DNA of 64,000 nucleotides from NCBI RefSeq assembly GCF_019457615.1, contig NZ_CP080414.1:1610501-1674500 (forward strand), in the 5' to 3' direction. The position numbers and the translations under genes are program-made. Positions within the stretch are counted from its first letter, which is position 1, and each line of letters begins with the position of its first letter. Below the pieces are notes generated by a model. It saw only the letters and a program-made list of their open reading frames with translations. It did not search any database and was not told the DNA's origin. The DNA is from Shewanella zhangzhouensis. GTDB taxonomy: Bacteria > Pseudomonadota > Gammaproteobacteria > Enterobacterales > Shewanellaceae. Of this stretch, positions 32,805 to 42,176 are shown one piece after another.

Positions 32805-33449
32805 ATGCGCATTATCCTATTGGGCGCCCCAGGTGCCGGTAAAGGTACCCAGGCTCAGTTCATCATGGAACACTACGGAATCCCCCAGATTTCTACCGGC
32901 GACATGCTGCGTGCTGCCGTAAAAGCCGGCACACCACTGGGTCTGGAAGCCAAGAAAGTGATGGACGCAGGTCAGCTGGTTTCTGATGAGCTGATCATCG
33001 GTCTGGTGAAGGAGCGCATTGCTCAGGACGACTGCGCCAAAGGTTTCCTGCTGGACGGTTTTCCACGTACCATTCCTCAGGCCGATGCCATGGCTGCCAA
33101 TGGCATCAGCATCGATCATGTGATTGAAATTGACGTGCCTGATGAAGAAATTGTGAACCGCATGAGCGGCCGCCGCGTACATCCTGGCTCAGGCCGTGTG
33201 TATCACGTTGTGTTCAATCCCCCCAAGGTGGAAGGCAAGGACGACGTGACCGGTGAAGATCTGGTTATCCGTCCGGATGATGAAGAGAGCACAGTGCGTA
33301 AGCGTCTGGGTATTTACCACGAGCAAACCAAGCCATTGGTTGACTACTATGGCAAGGTTGCTGCTGAAGGTAACACCAAGTACACCAAGTTCGATGGTAC
33401 CCAGAGCGTGGCCGAGGTCAGCAAGTTGATCCAGGCAGCCCTGAGCTGA
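32805..33449 (+). CDS. adk: Adenylate kinase
   Basis: A 214-residue enzyme interconverting AMP, ADP and ATP. P-loop GAPGAGKGTQAQF (7-19), AMP-site DGFPRT (84-89) and a long LID domain (GRRVHPGSGRVYHV onward) without zinc cysteines. GAGGA precedes the ATG. It is followed by its own terminator and then hemH. Confidence 0.98.
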   Translation: MRIILLGAPGAGKGTQAQFIMEHYGIPQISTGDMLRAAVKAGTPLGLEAKKVMDAGQLVSDELIIGLVKERIAQDDCAKGFLLDGFPRTIPQADAMAANGISIDHVIEIDVPDEEIVNRMSGRRVHPGSGRVYHVVFNPPKVEGKDDVTGEDLVIRPDDEESTVRKRLGIYHEQTKPLVDYYGKVAAEGNTKYTKFDGTQSVAEVSKLIQAALS

Positions 33450-33472
33450 TAGCCAGAGATCGCACTTTGTAG

Positions 33473-33498
33473 AAAAGCCTGTGAAAACAGGCTTTTTT
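33473..33498 (+). terminator. Terminator of adk
   Basis: Stem AAAAGCCTGT with ACAGGCTTTT around GAAA followed by TTGTTTTTT. Confidence 0.9.
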
Positions 33499-33550
33499 GT
33501 TTTTTGGCCTATGATAGGCTAAGCCAAAGTTTGCCAATTTGAGGTGAGAT

Positions 33551-34552
33551 GTGAGCCAGGAAAAGCCAATGTTTGGAGTACTCCTTGTCAATCTGGGCAC
33601 CCCAGATGCCCCCGACGCCCCTTCTGTGCGTCGTTTTTTAAAGCAATTTTTGAGCGATCCCAGGGTAGTGGATTTATCCCCCTGGATTTGGAAGCCGATT
33701 CTGAATGGCATCATTCTCAATACCCGCCCTGGCAAAGTGGCCAAACTGTATCAAAGCATCTGGTGGGATGAGGGTTCGCCGCTGATGGTTATCAGCCAGC
33801 GTCAGCGGGAGAAGCTTGCCGCCGAACTGAGCAGTCTTTATGGCCATGAAGTTCCGGTTGAACTTGGGATGAGCTACGGTTCCCCGTCGCTGAGCCAGGG
33901 GCTCGAAAACCTCAAGGCCCAGGGGATAGACCGTGTGGTGGTGTTGCCTCTGTATCCGCAGTATTCCTGCTCGACGGTAGCCAGTGTGTTCGATGGGGTT
34001 GCCGGGGTGCTCAAGTCATGGCGACGTTTGCCAGACTGGCGCATGGTGCGCGAGTATTACCGCCATCCGCTGTATATCCGGGCTCTGGCTGACTCTGTTC
34101 GTCGCCTGTGGGAGGCTGACGGCAAAGCTGAACTCTTGTTGATGTCGTTCCACGGTGTGCCGCTGAGGTACATAACCGAAGGCGACCCCTATCAGGCCCA
34201 GTGCCAGGAAACCGCAAGGCTCGTTGCCAAAGAGCTTGGCCTTGGCAATGACGAATGGCAGGTCTGTTTTCAGTCCCGCTTTGGCAAAGAAGAGTGGCTG
34301 ACGCCTTATACCGACGAATTGCTCGAGAGTCTGCCGGGCAAGGGTGTTAAGAAGGTGGACATTATGTGTCCTGCTTTTTCGGCAGATTGCCTGGAAACGC
34401 TCGAAGAGATTGCCGAAGGGGGTAAAGAGTCCTTCATCCATGCCGGTGGCGAGCAATACCGAGTCATTTCCTGCCTGAACGATGACGATGGTCATATCCG
34501 ATTGCTGGCTGAACTCGTCAGGGAGCAGAGCCTCGGCTGGCAAGTTGGCTGA
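33551..34552 (+). CDS. hemH: Ferrochelatase
   Basis: Inserts Fe2+ into protoporphyrin IX, the last step of heme synthesis. The 333-residue product has VLLVNLGTPDAPDAPSVRRF, LVVLPLYPQYS-type core, the catalytic His in LLMSFHGVPLRY and CPAFSADCLETLEEI. The start is GTG with GAGGTGA upstream; the next in-frame ATG is six codons later and close to the conserved FGVLLVNLG. Order adk-hemH-gsk is as in E. coli. Confidence 0.96.
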   Translation: MSQEKPMFGVLLVNLGTPDAPDAPSVRRFLKQFLSDPRVVDLSPWIWKPILNGIILNTRPGKVAKLYQSIWWDEGSPLMVISQRQREKLAAELSSLYGHEVPVELGMSYGSPSLSQGLENLKAQGIDRVVVLPLYPQYSCSTVASVFDGVAGVLKSWRRLPDWRMVREYYRHPLYIRALADSVRRLWEADGKAELLLMSFHGVPLRYITEGDPYQAQCQETARLVAKELGLGNDEWQVCFQSRFGKEEWLTPYTDELLESLPGKGVKKVDIMCPAFSADCLETLEEIAEGGKESFIHAGGEQYRVISCLNDDDGHIRLLAELVREQSLGWQVG

Positions 34553-34599
34553 TGCGGCTTTCTCATCACTGGTCAGCGTCTTAAAATGTGATAGAATCT

Positions 34600-34732
34600 G
34601 CCGCCTTTGAGCCAGGCGGCGGTATTTGCAGCTTTCTTTTGTGTGGATCTCCCCGCCTTTTGGCGATGAATATCGCTCCGGCCTAAAATCAACTTTACTT
34701 GTTTAAGTCCGGTGCCATGCATGGCACCGGAC
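34600..34732 (+). other. Structured gsk leader with a 26-base perfect palindrome
   Basis: The 249-base gap before gsk holds a possible -10 (TAGAAT, 34592-34597), a seven-pair hairpin (GCCGCCT with AGGCGGC, 34600-34620) and a perfect palindrome at 34707-34732 whose left arm is GTCCGGTGCCATG. No T-run follows the palindrome. It could be a cruciform or operator, or an mRNA hairpin limiting gsk expression. It does not match PurR. Confidence 0.6.
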
Positions 34733-34801
34733 CTGACCTGCATGGATGCGGCAAGTGCAACTCTGCAATAGTGCAAATAGGCAAAGAACAGAGATCCCGT
34801 T

Positions 34802-36106
34802 ATGAAGTTTCCTGGCCAGCGCAAGTCAAAACACTACTTCCCCGTGAATACCCGAGATCCGCTGCTTGAGCAGTTGACTCAGCAACCTCAGCCTAAGCAG
34901 ACCTATATCAGTGGCATTGACCAAACCCTGGTGGACATTGAAGCCAAGGTCGCTGAAGACTTGTTGGTGCGCTATCAGTTGCCCAAAGGCAATTCTACCC
35001 TGATTGATGATGCTACCGCCCACGCACTCTATGAAGAGCTCAAGCGCGATAACCTTATCAGTGACGAGTTTGCCGGTGGCACCATTGGCAATACAGTACA
35101 TAACTACTCCATTTTGGCTGACGATCGCTCAGTACTGTTTGGGGTAATGAGTAAGTCCATCGAGGTAGGCAGTTATGCCTATCGCTACCTGTGCCACACC
35201 TCATCCAAGGTCGACCTGAATCACCTGCAGCCGGTAGATGGCCCCATTGGCCGCTGTTTTACCCTGATTTCTGATTGTGGTGAGCGTACCTTTGCCATCA
35301 GCACGGGCGCCATGGACAAGCTGACGCCCGACTTTATCGATAAGGATGTGGTACAGGGCAGTGCGGCGCTGGTACTGACAGCCTACCTGATGCGAGCCGC
35401 CGAGGGCGATGGCATGAGCCAGGCAGCGCTCAAGGCCATTGAATACGCCAAGGCAGCTGATGTCCCCGTGGTGCTGACCCTGGGTACCCGTTTCCTAATT
35501 CAGGAAGACCCAGCATGGTGGCAGGCCTTTATTCGCGACAACGTCACTATTTTGGCCATGAACGAAGATGAAGGTGAGGCCCTGACAGGCTTTGCCGACC
35601 CACTGCTTGCCAGTGAGGCAGCGCTGGAATGGTGTGATATGGTGCTGACAACAGCGGGCCCCATTGGTCTTTACACCGCAGGTTACACCGAAGAGAGTGA
35701 CAAGCGTGAAACCAGCCATACGCTGCTGCCAGGCGCCATACCCGAGTTCAACCGCTTTGAGTTTTCCCGTCCGATGCGTAAGCGTGATTGCCGTGAGCCC
35801 ATCAAGGTGTATGCGCACATTTCGCCCTATATGGGCGGCCCGGAGCAAATCCGCAACACCAATGGGGCCGGTGATGGGGCGCTTTCAGCACTGCTTCATG
35901 ACTTGGCGGCGAACAATTTCCACAAGGTTAATGTTCCCGGATCCAGCAAACACAGAAACGAAGGCCTGTGCTATTCGTCATTCTCGCAAATTTGTAAGTA
36001 TGCCAATCGCGTAGCCTATGAAGTGCTGGCCCAGCATAGCCCACGTTTATCCAGAGCTTTGCCCGAGCGTGAAGACAGCCTGGAAGAGTCGTACTGGGAG
36101 CGTTAA
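34802..36106 (+). CDS. gsk: Inosine/guanosine kinase
   Basis: A 434-residue PfkB-family kinase phosphorylating inosine and guanosine for purine salvage. PfkB signatures: GGTIGNTVHNYSI near residue 98 and NTNGAGDGALSALL near 353, which carries the catalytic Asp. Length matches E. coli Gsk (434). It starts MKFPGQRKSKHYF. It ends in a bidirectional terminator shared with the convergent symporter gene. Confidence 0.95.
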   Translation: MKFPGQRKSKHYFPVNTRDPLLEQLTQQPQPKQTYISGIDQTLVDIEAKVAEDLLVRYQLPKGNSTLIDDATAHALYEELKRDNLISDEFAGGTIGNTVHNYSILADDRSVLFGVMSKSIEVGSYAYRYLCHTSSKVDLNHLQPVDGPIGRCFTLISDCGERTFAISTGAMDKLTPDFIDKDVVQGSAALVLTAYLMRAAEGDGMSQAALKAIEYAKAADVPVVLTLGTRFLIQEDPAWWQAFIRDNVTILAMNEDEGEALTGFADPLLASEAALEWCDMVLTTAGPIGLYTAGYTEESDKRETSHTLLPGAIPEFNRFEFSRPMRKRDCREPIKVYAHISPYMGGPEQIRNTNGAGDGALSALLHDLAANNFHKVNVPGSSKHRNEGLCYSSFSQICKYANRVAYEVLAQHSPRLSRALPEREDSLEESYWER

Positions 36107-36157
36107 TCCCAGCGCCCTGAAGTAAAAGAGATTTTACGTAGCGGGGCAGATAAATAG

Positions 36158-36200
36158 ACAGAGATAAAAAAGGCGCCGATGGCGCCTTTTTTATCTCTGT
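36158..36200. terminator. Bidirectional terminator between gsk and the symporter gene
   Basis: A 20-pair perfect stem with a three-base GAT loop. The inner part is GGCGCC on both arms, flanked by A6 on the left and T6 on the right and extended by ACAGAGAT/ATCTCTGT. It can serve both converging genes. Confidence 0.92.
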
Positions 36201-36274
36201 TGTTACCGGGTTTTAGCAGTAAACCGAGAATTGCAGGGACCATAGCCCCCGCGACATACATTCCCCGGAATGTG

Positions 36275-37588
36275 CTATTCGCCCCGATGGACCTCGGCAT
36301 CAAAGCTGCCAGCCGTTTTACCGGCTTTGGGGTCGTTAAAGACGGCTTCATTGAGGGCGCCTTCAGACTTGGCAATCACCACGGTAGCCACAGTATCACC
36401 GGTAACGTTCACTGCGGTACGCACCATATCGAGCATACGATCCACACCCAAAATGAGCGCAATGCCTTCCACCGGCAAACCAACCTGGTTGAGCACCATG
36501 GCCAGCATCACGAGGCCCACGCCAGGCACACCGGCAGTACCGATTGAGGCCAGAGTGGCTGTCATCACAACCATGGCATAGTCAGTAATGGTCAGGTCGA
36601 TACCAAACACCTGGGCAATAAACACAGTTGCTACGCCCTGCATAATGGCAGTGCCATCCATGTTGATGGTGGCACCCAGTGGCAGGGTGAAAGAGGCGAC
36701 CTTGTTATCGGCGCCCAGACGATGCTCTGACGCTTCCATGGTTACGGGTAGGGTAGCGTTAGAGCTGGCTGTACTGAAGGCAAACAGCTGTACGTCACGC
36801 ATCTTACGGATGAACATCAGCGGGCTCAGGCCGGAGAACAATTTAAGCAGGGTCGGATACACCACAAACCCGTGGAACAGCAGTACCACCAAGACCAGCA
36901 TAAAGTACTTAATCACACTCTCGAGGGTTTCCATGCCCAGGGTCAGTGCGAGTTTCCCCATCAGGGCAAACACACCGTAGGGAGCCAGCTGCATGATGAG
37001 GGTTACCACACGCATGATGACTTCGTTGAGATCATCAAACAGGGCTGCCACACGGCGTCCACGTTCACCAATGTGTGAAATGGCAAAGCCAAAAATCACC
37101 GCAAAAATAATGATTTGCAGCATGTTTCCTTCGCTGAGAGCCTTCATTGGGTTGGATGGCACTATATTGATCAGCACATCCGCCAGACTGGGGGCTTCCT
37201 TGGCGGAATACTGCATGCTTTCAGAGGCCAGAGAGGCATTGCCGGGCTGGACAAGTACCGCAGCAGAGATGGCCACGACCAGTGCGATAGCCGTGGTAAA
37301 CAGATAAAACGCGAGGGTTTTACCGCCCAGTCTGCCTAACTTGGAAGGTTCACTCAGAGAACAGGTTCCACAGACCAGTGAAATAAACACCAGAGGCACC
37401 ACCAACATCTTGAGGCTGTTGATAAAAATAGTGCCTATCACATGGAAAAAACCCTCAGTGATGTAGTCCTGAACCCATTCACTGCCGCCGAAAAAGTTAC
37501 GAAGGAGCAAACCTATCAAAATACCGGCGCCCATGCCGATTAAGATTTTGCCTGTCAGGCCAATTTTACTGGATTGTGCAGCAGCCAT
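36275..37588 (-). CDS. Dicarboxylate/amino acid:cation symporter (DAACS family)
   Basis: A 437-residue inner-membrane protein of the GltP/DctA family. Visible motifs are the serine-rich hairpin FSTASSNATLPVTM, the NMDGTA cation site in TM7 and AGVPGVGLVMLAMVLNQVGLP in hairpin 2. It moves glutamate, aspartate, a C4-dicarboxylate or a neutral amino acid together with Na+ or H+; the exact substrate cannot be read from sequence alone. It is monocistronic. Confidence 0.92.
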   Translation of the reverse strand: MAAAQSSKIGLTGKILIGMGAGILIGLLLRNFFGGSEWVQDYITEGFFHVIGTIFINSLKMLVVPLVFISLVCGTCSLSEPSKLGRLGGKTLAFYLFTTAIALVVAISAAVLVQPGNASLASESMQYSAKEAPSLADVLINIVPSNPMKALSEGNMLQIIIFAVIFGFAISHIGERGRRVAALFDDLNEVIMRVVTLIMQLAPYGVFALMGKLALTLGMETLESVIKYFMLVLVVLLFHGFVVYPTLLKLFSGLSPLMFIRKMRDVQLFAFSTASSNATLPVTMEASEHRLGADNKVASFTLPLGATINMDGTAIMQGVATVFIAQVFGIDLTITDYAMVVMTATLASIGTAGVPGVGLVMLAMVLNQVGLPVEGIALILGVDRMLDMVRTAVNVTGDTVATVVIAKSEGALNEAVFNDPKAGKTAGSFDAEVHRGE

Positions 37589-37809
37589 AGATTTTCCTGT
37601 TTATTTTTTGTGCTTTTGTGTTTTGGCGCACAAAAGCCTAGCAAGAAAGCGGTGCCGAGGAAACGGGCAATTAACTAAAGTTTTCTGGTAAAACCACGAA
37701 ATAAAAGAATCGGGTAATAGAAAAGTTACATGAAAATTGTGTATTGTTAGCCTATAAGTAAGAAGCGGAATGCTTAGGTATTTTAACTAGAGTAACAGGG
37801 AGTCTGACA

Positions 37810-40275
37810 ATGAAGTCAGCGTTTAAGTTATGGTTGGCCACCTTCCTCTCGTTTTTATTGATAGCCTGCGGGGGCGGTGGTTCGATTTCAGATACAGGGG
37901 GAGGGGATGGTGGTACGCCTCCAACAGACACAATTACGGTCACAGCAGCTATAACATTTAGCTCTTCCAACAGCACAATTGGCATAGATACACCGGCCAC
38001 AGTGACTGCAAATGTTAAAGGATCACTTTCTGGTGCAAAAGCTGGAAAATTGGTCACCTTTAAACTGAATAACGCATCTTTAGGCACTTTTACCCCATCC
38101 ACAGGTACCGCCCTCACCGATGCAGAGGGTAACGCCACTATTACTCTGAGTACCGCTGATATCGCCGGGGCAGGAACAGTCACTGCGAGTGTCGATACCG
38201 GTGAGTCCAGTGAGCCAGTTGGCTTTACCATGAAAGGTGACGGTGGAAGCTCCACCGGTGGTGAGGCTCAGGTCAGCCTGACGCTTACCGATGCTGATGG
38301 TGCGCCGACCGATACCATTTCGAGCACTAAGCCCGGCAAGTTGGTCGCCACTGTGTCTGGTATTTCCAAGACCGTTATTGTCACATTCAACTCATCCCTT
38401 GGCGATCTACCGATTAAAACCGCGATTACGGATGCGAACGGTAAGGCCAGTGTCGATATTTATGCCGGTAGTCAGCCAGGTGCTGCTGAAGCTACAGCAA
38501 GCCTGTCCACCGGTGAAAGTGGCCAGAAAGTGTTTGTTATTGGCGCGAGCAACGTGCTGATGGGAACGGCCGAAGGCGACTTTATTGCAGGTAAGGCGTC
38601 GGTGAGCGCCAGTACCATTTCTGCCGGTGGCACTGCGACGGTCTCTATCAAGCTTCAAGATGATCAGGGTATCCTCTTTACCGAACCTGTCAGTGTCAGT
38701 TTCTCGTCAACCTGTGCTACCAAGGGCCAGGCTGAACTCAGTAGCCCAATTACAGCCGTTGGTGGTATCGCGACAAGTACCTATCTGGCGAAAGGTTGTG
38801 TGGGTGATGACAATATCAGTGTCTCAGCAGATGTTGGCGGTAAGAATCTGTCAGCGACTGGCACATTGAATGTGCTTGCTGCGGATGCCGGAAGTATCGT
38901 TTTTGTCAGTGCAACGCCCGAAAATATCAGTATCAAGGGAACCGGTGGTGATGAGTCATCCACGGTGAAATTCAAGGTACTTGATACCAACGGCAATCCG
39001 GTGGCCAACAAGGCTGTGTCATTCACGTTAAACACCTCTGTTGGTGGCCTGACGTTGAGCCCTGCAACAGCCACTACCAATAGTCAGGGCATTGCCCAAA
39101 CAGTGGTAACTTCCGGTGCAGTGGCAACGACCGTGCGCGTAACAGCATCGATTGACGGTACCAACCCACTAATTTCGAGCCAATCCAGTGTGCTGGTTAT
39201 TTCTACCGGTAAGCCCGATCAGGACAGCTTCTCTTTGTCCGCCGAAGTCCTGAATGCTGAAGGTTGGGATATCGATGGCACAGAAGTGAAGGTGACAGCG
39301 CGTCTTGCAGATGCCTTTAACAACCCTGTACCGGATGGAACAGCGGTGTATTTCACCACTGAAGGCGGTTCAATCGACCCTTCCTGTACCACAGCAAATG
39401 GTGGCTGTACTGTAGTATGGCGCAGTCAAAATGCCAGACCTGACGGCGTTAAGATTACTGACGGTTCGGGTGCCATGGCTCGTAATCCAACGCCTGTGTT
39501 GGTGGAAGATGGCGGTCGCTACTACGGCTTCTATGGCCAGAAGTTCGGCGGCCGGGCAACCATCACAGCCACGGCTGTGGGTGAAGAGTCTTTCCCTGAT
39601 ACCAACGGTAACGGCCGCTTTGATGCTGCAGAAATGGATGCCTTCTTGAATGGAACCGATGTCAGCGGCGACAGCTATGATTTGGCAGATGCCTTTGTCG
39701 ACCATAACGAAGATGGCGTATTCAACCCTCAGCAAGCGGGTGGCCAAACCGGTGGTGAGAATGAAGAGCTTGTTGACTTCGACGTAGACGGTCAATTTGA
39801 TGTTGCCGATGGCAAGTATAATGGCGTGCTTTGCTCTGAGCCTGCCCATGCAGGTTGTGCCAGCAGTGATGCTCAGTCACTCTTTGTAAGGCGCAGTCTG
39901 GTAATGGTGATGTCAGGCAGTGAGGCTTTTGCCACCGCAGCTGATGATGTGGTGATCGACGACCGTGATGGTGTGTCAACCGGTGGCAGCATCGACATTA
40001 ACGGTAAATCGACAGCATCTGTGGTCTTTGCAATCTCTGATTTGCACAATCAGCAGATGCCAGCGGGAACTGTTGTTCGATTTACTACTTCCGCAGGTTC
40101 TATCGCCAGCACTGCCAGTTACACCTGGCCCAGCAGTAACTACAATGGTGCGAGACAATTCTCTGTGACAGTGAAGGGTGCAGACCAACCCGAAAGCGGT
40201 GTGTTCTCTGTGACTGTTACCACCCCAGGCGGTACGGCTACCGAGGTACTGACAGTCCCCGTAAACATCTATTAA
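37810..40275 (+). CDS. Large Ig-like (Big_1 type) lipoprotein with calcium-like loops
   Basis: An 821-residue surface or periplasmic lipoprotein. A type II signal peptide ends in LLIAC (lipid Cys at about 20), followed by a Gly/Ser/Asp linker. About five Ig-like repeats of the Big_1/invasin type follow (about 50-145, 155-245, 255-355, 360-460, 470-550), with GxATxTxxS-type strands. A Cys-containing segment precedes Asp-rich loops (DTNGNGRFDAAEMDAF, DHNEDGVFNPQ, DVDGQFDVADGKYNG) that resemble calcium-binding EF-hand or dockerin loops. GGGAG is upstream of the ATG. Adhesin-like or structural roles are possible; no function is assigned. Confidence 0.88.
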   Translation: MKSAFKLWLATFLSFLLIACGGGGSISDTGGGDGGTPPTDTITVTAAITFSSSNSTIGIDTPATVTANVKGSLSGAKAGKLVTFKLNNASLGTFTPSTGTALTDAEGNATITLSTADIAGAGTVTASVDTGESSEPVGFTMKGDGGSSTGGEAQVSLTLTDADGAPTDTISSTKPGKLVATVSGISKTVIVTFNSSLGDLPIKTAITDANGKASVDIYAGSQPGAAEATASLSTGESGQKVFVIGASNVLMGTAEGDFIAGKASVSASTISAGGTATVSIKLQDDQGILFTEPVSVSFSSTCATKGQAELSSPITAVGGIATSTYLAKGCVGDDNISVSADVGGKNLSATGTLNVLAADAGSIVFVSATPENISIKGTGGDESSTVKFKVLDTNGNPVANKAVSFTLNTSVGGLTLSPATATTNSQGIAQTVVTSGAVATTVRVTASIDGTNPLISSQSSVLVISTGKPDQDSFSLSAEVLNAEGWDIDGTEVKVTARLADAFNNPVPDGTAVYFTTEGGSIDPSCTTANGGCTVVWRSQNARPDGVKITDGSGAMARNPTPVLVEDGGRYYGFYGQKFGGRATITATAVGEESFPDTNGNGRFDAAEMDAFLNGTDVSGDSYDLADAFVDHNEDGVFNPQQAGGQTGGENEELVDFDVDGQFDVADGKYNGVLCSEPAHAGCASSDAQSLFVRRSLVMVMSGSEAFATAADDVVIDDRDGVSTGGSIDINGKSTASVVFAISDLHNQQMPAGTVVRFTTSAGSIASTASYTWPSSNYNGARQFSVTVKGADQPESGVFSVTVTTPGGTATEVLTVPVNIY

Positions 40276-40303
40276 TCTAAAGTTTACAAGCTAAATAAGT
40301 ACG

Positions 40304-40336
40304 AAAAGGCCACTTGTAAGAGTGGCCTTTCTTTTT
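40304..40336 (+). terminator. Terminator of the Ig-like lipoprotein gene
   Basis: Stem AAAGGCCACT with AGTGGCCTTT around TGTAAG, followed by CTTTTT. Confidence 0.9.
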
Positions 40337-40455
40337 ACTGATTCATAATCACGTGCGAAGGCTCAGGGGGGGACTGAGCACAAATCTAAACCGTGCTCCG
40401 GACGGTCTTACTGATTAGCTGCTCGTGAGAGTTCAGAAATGACAAAAAGACGTGA

Positions 40456-40480
40456 TAAAAAGCCGCTTCTGCAGCGGCTT
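40456..40480 (-). terminator. Terminator of astB
   Basis: Stem AAGCCGCT with AGCGGCTT around TCTGC; on the minus strand it is followed by TTTTTATC. Confidence 0.85.
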
Positions 40481-40507
40481 CTGTCCGGTATTCAGCCAAA
40501 ATCTGTA

Positions 40508-41842
40508 TTAACGCTGGAATTGATACACGCTGCCAAGTTTCATGATTTGCGTCAGCTCATCAAGCGCGGTACGTGATTCCATCAGTAGCTGCGGATCTGC
40601 CAAATCCTGGGTGCTCAGGCGGTCGCGATAATGTTTATCGACCCATTGGTTAAGGCGGGCAAAGAGCGCATCGTTCATCATCACCTGTGGGTTCACCGCG
40701 GCCAATTCGGTCTCGTTCATGGCGACCCGCAGGCGCAGGCAGGCTGGGCCACCGCCATTTTGCATGCTTTGCTTCACATCAAAATAATGTACCGCCTTGA
40801 TGGGGGTATTCAGGGTGACGAGCTCATTAAGATAAGCGTGGACCGCTGGATTTTCCTGGCAATCGGTGGGGGCAATGATAGCCATGTTACCGTCACTCAG
40901 GGTAATTATCTGCGTATTGAAAAGGTAGCTCTTCACCGCATCCTGTACACTCACCTTAGCGGTGGGGACTTCGATAAAATGCGTGTTGCCATGCATTTTT
41001 TTATCAATTTCAGCGAGTTTTGCCTGGGTCTCCAAAAAAGCCTGCTCATGATAAAAGAGCACATTTTGGTTACCCACCGCAATCACATCGTTGTGAAAGA
41101 CGCCCTGGTCGATAACATCGGGATTCTGCTGCATGTAGACTGTGCGGTCATCGCTGAGCTGATGTAATCTGGCAACGGCCTGCGAGGCTTCCAGCGTTTG
41201 CCTGGCCGGATATTTTACCGGTGCGGGACGGGACAGGTCGGCAACGCTGCGACCATAGACAAAGACTTCCACGCCGGCTTTGCCATAATCATGACAAAGA
41301 CGGGTATGGTTTGCGGCACCTTCATCACCAAAATGTGGGTGCTCTGGTAAATGTTGGTGATGAGCAAAGTACCGCTCATCGGTAAAAATGGCTTTCAATA
41401 TATTACCTGTGGTGACAGGCTCAATGCTGCGATGCAACTTGTCGACCAGGTTTGCCGGTGTGAAGTGGAGCTTTCCGTCGTCACTGTCGGCACTGGGAGA
41501 AACGGTCGCCGCGTTGGCGGTCCACATGCTGGACGCACTGGCGCAGGCTTGCAGCAGCACAGGTGAGGCTTTGGCTGCCTGAGCGAGCACATCGGCGTCA
41601 GAGCCCGTGAAACCTACTCTGCGCAGTGTATGAATATCCGGGCGCTCCTGGGGGGCCAACATACCTTGCACCATGCCCATATCGGCTAATGCCTTGGCTT
41701 TTTTCAGGCCTTGCTTGGCAGCGTCTTTGGGGTTTGAAACTTGGGCGGCATTGCTTTGGGAGGCGACATTACCAAAAGACAGACCGGCATAATTATGAGT
41801 AGGGCCAACCAGTCCATCAAAGTTTGCTTCAAAGTGCTTCAT
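40508..41842 (-). CDS. astB: N-succinylarginine dihydrolase
   Basis: Second enzyme of the arginine succinyltransferase pathway; splits N-succinylarginine to succinylornithine, ammonia and CO2. The 444-residue product starts MKHFEANFDGLVGPTHNYAG, and the catalytic Cys is in QNGGGPACLRLRV near residue 370. The other ast genes are not in the window, so astB stands apart from the E. coli-type astCADBE cluster. AGGAC precedes the start. Confidence 0.96.
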   Translation of the reverse strand: MKHFEANFDGLVGPTHNYAGLSFGNVASQSNAAQVSNPKDAAKQGLKKAKALADMGMVQGMLAPQERPDIHTLRRVGFTGSDADVLAQAAKASPVLLQACASASSMWTANAATVSPSADSDDGKLHFTPANLVDKLHRSIEPVTTGNILKAIFTDERYFAHHQHLPEHPHFGDEGAANHTRLCHDYGKAGVEVFVYGRSVADLSRPAPVKYPARQTLEASQAVARLHQLSDDRTVYMQQNPDVIDQGVFHNDVIAVGNQNVLFYHEQAFLETQAKLAEIDKKMHGNTHFIEVPTAKVSVQDAVKSYLFNTQIITLSDGNMAIIAPTDCQENPAVHAYLNELVTLNTPIKAVHYFDVKQSMQNGGGPACLRLRVAMNETELAAVNPQVMMNDALFARLNQWVDKHYRDRLSTQDLADPQLLMESRTALDELTQIMKLGSVYQFQR

Positions 41843-42176
41843 TGCTTGTCCTCAGTAGGGCTCGAGCTTAGTTCTTGTATCGATTTTTTGTGATGAAGGC
41901 CTCAGTATACTGGGACAATCCTGCTTCACAAGTTGCCCAAAGACAGCAAAAGTCGTGACAATTGCCAGATTTGCATAACTATTGCTTGCTTGCTGGCGGA
42001 ATATGAAATATTAGTTTTTAATTACGCAAAGTTATTTTTAAACATTTTTTTCATTATTGATTAAAAAGTGACTCGCTGGTCCAGATATCTGAGGGAAGCG
42101 CTTGAAACTGCCGTTTCAACCCTCTATATATGGTGCCAATTTCTACCTTCTCGAGACTTTTGGCGCAAATTAAGCT
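41843..42176. other. 334-base divergent intergenic region, astB/topA
   Basis: No gene seen. It includes an AT-rich stretch (about 42001-42075) typical of a promoter or bent DNA, and near its right end the topA promoter described separately. I did not find a convincing ArgR box for astB by eye. Confidence 0.5.
42101..42127 (+). promoter_or_regulatory. Putative sigma-32 promoter of topA
   Basis: CTTGAAA at 42101-42107, a 12-base spacer and CCCTCTAT at 42120-42127. E. coli topA is also read from a sigma-32 promoter, which supports the call. An overlapping TATATA could serve sigma-70. Confidence 0.6.
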
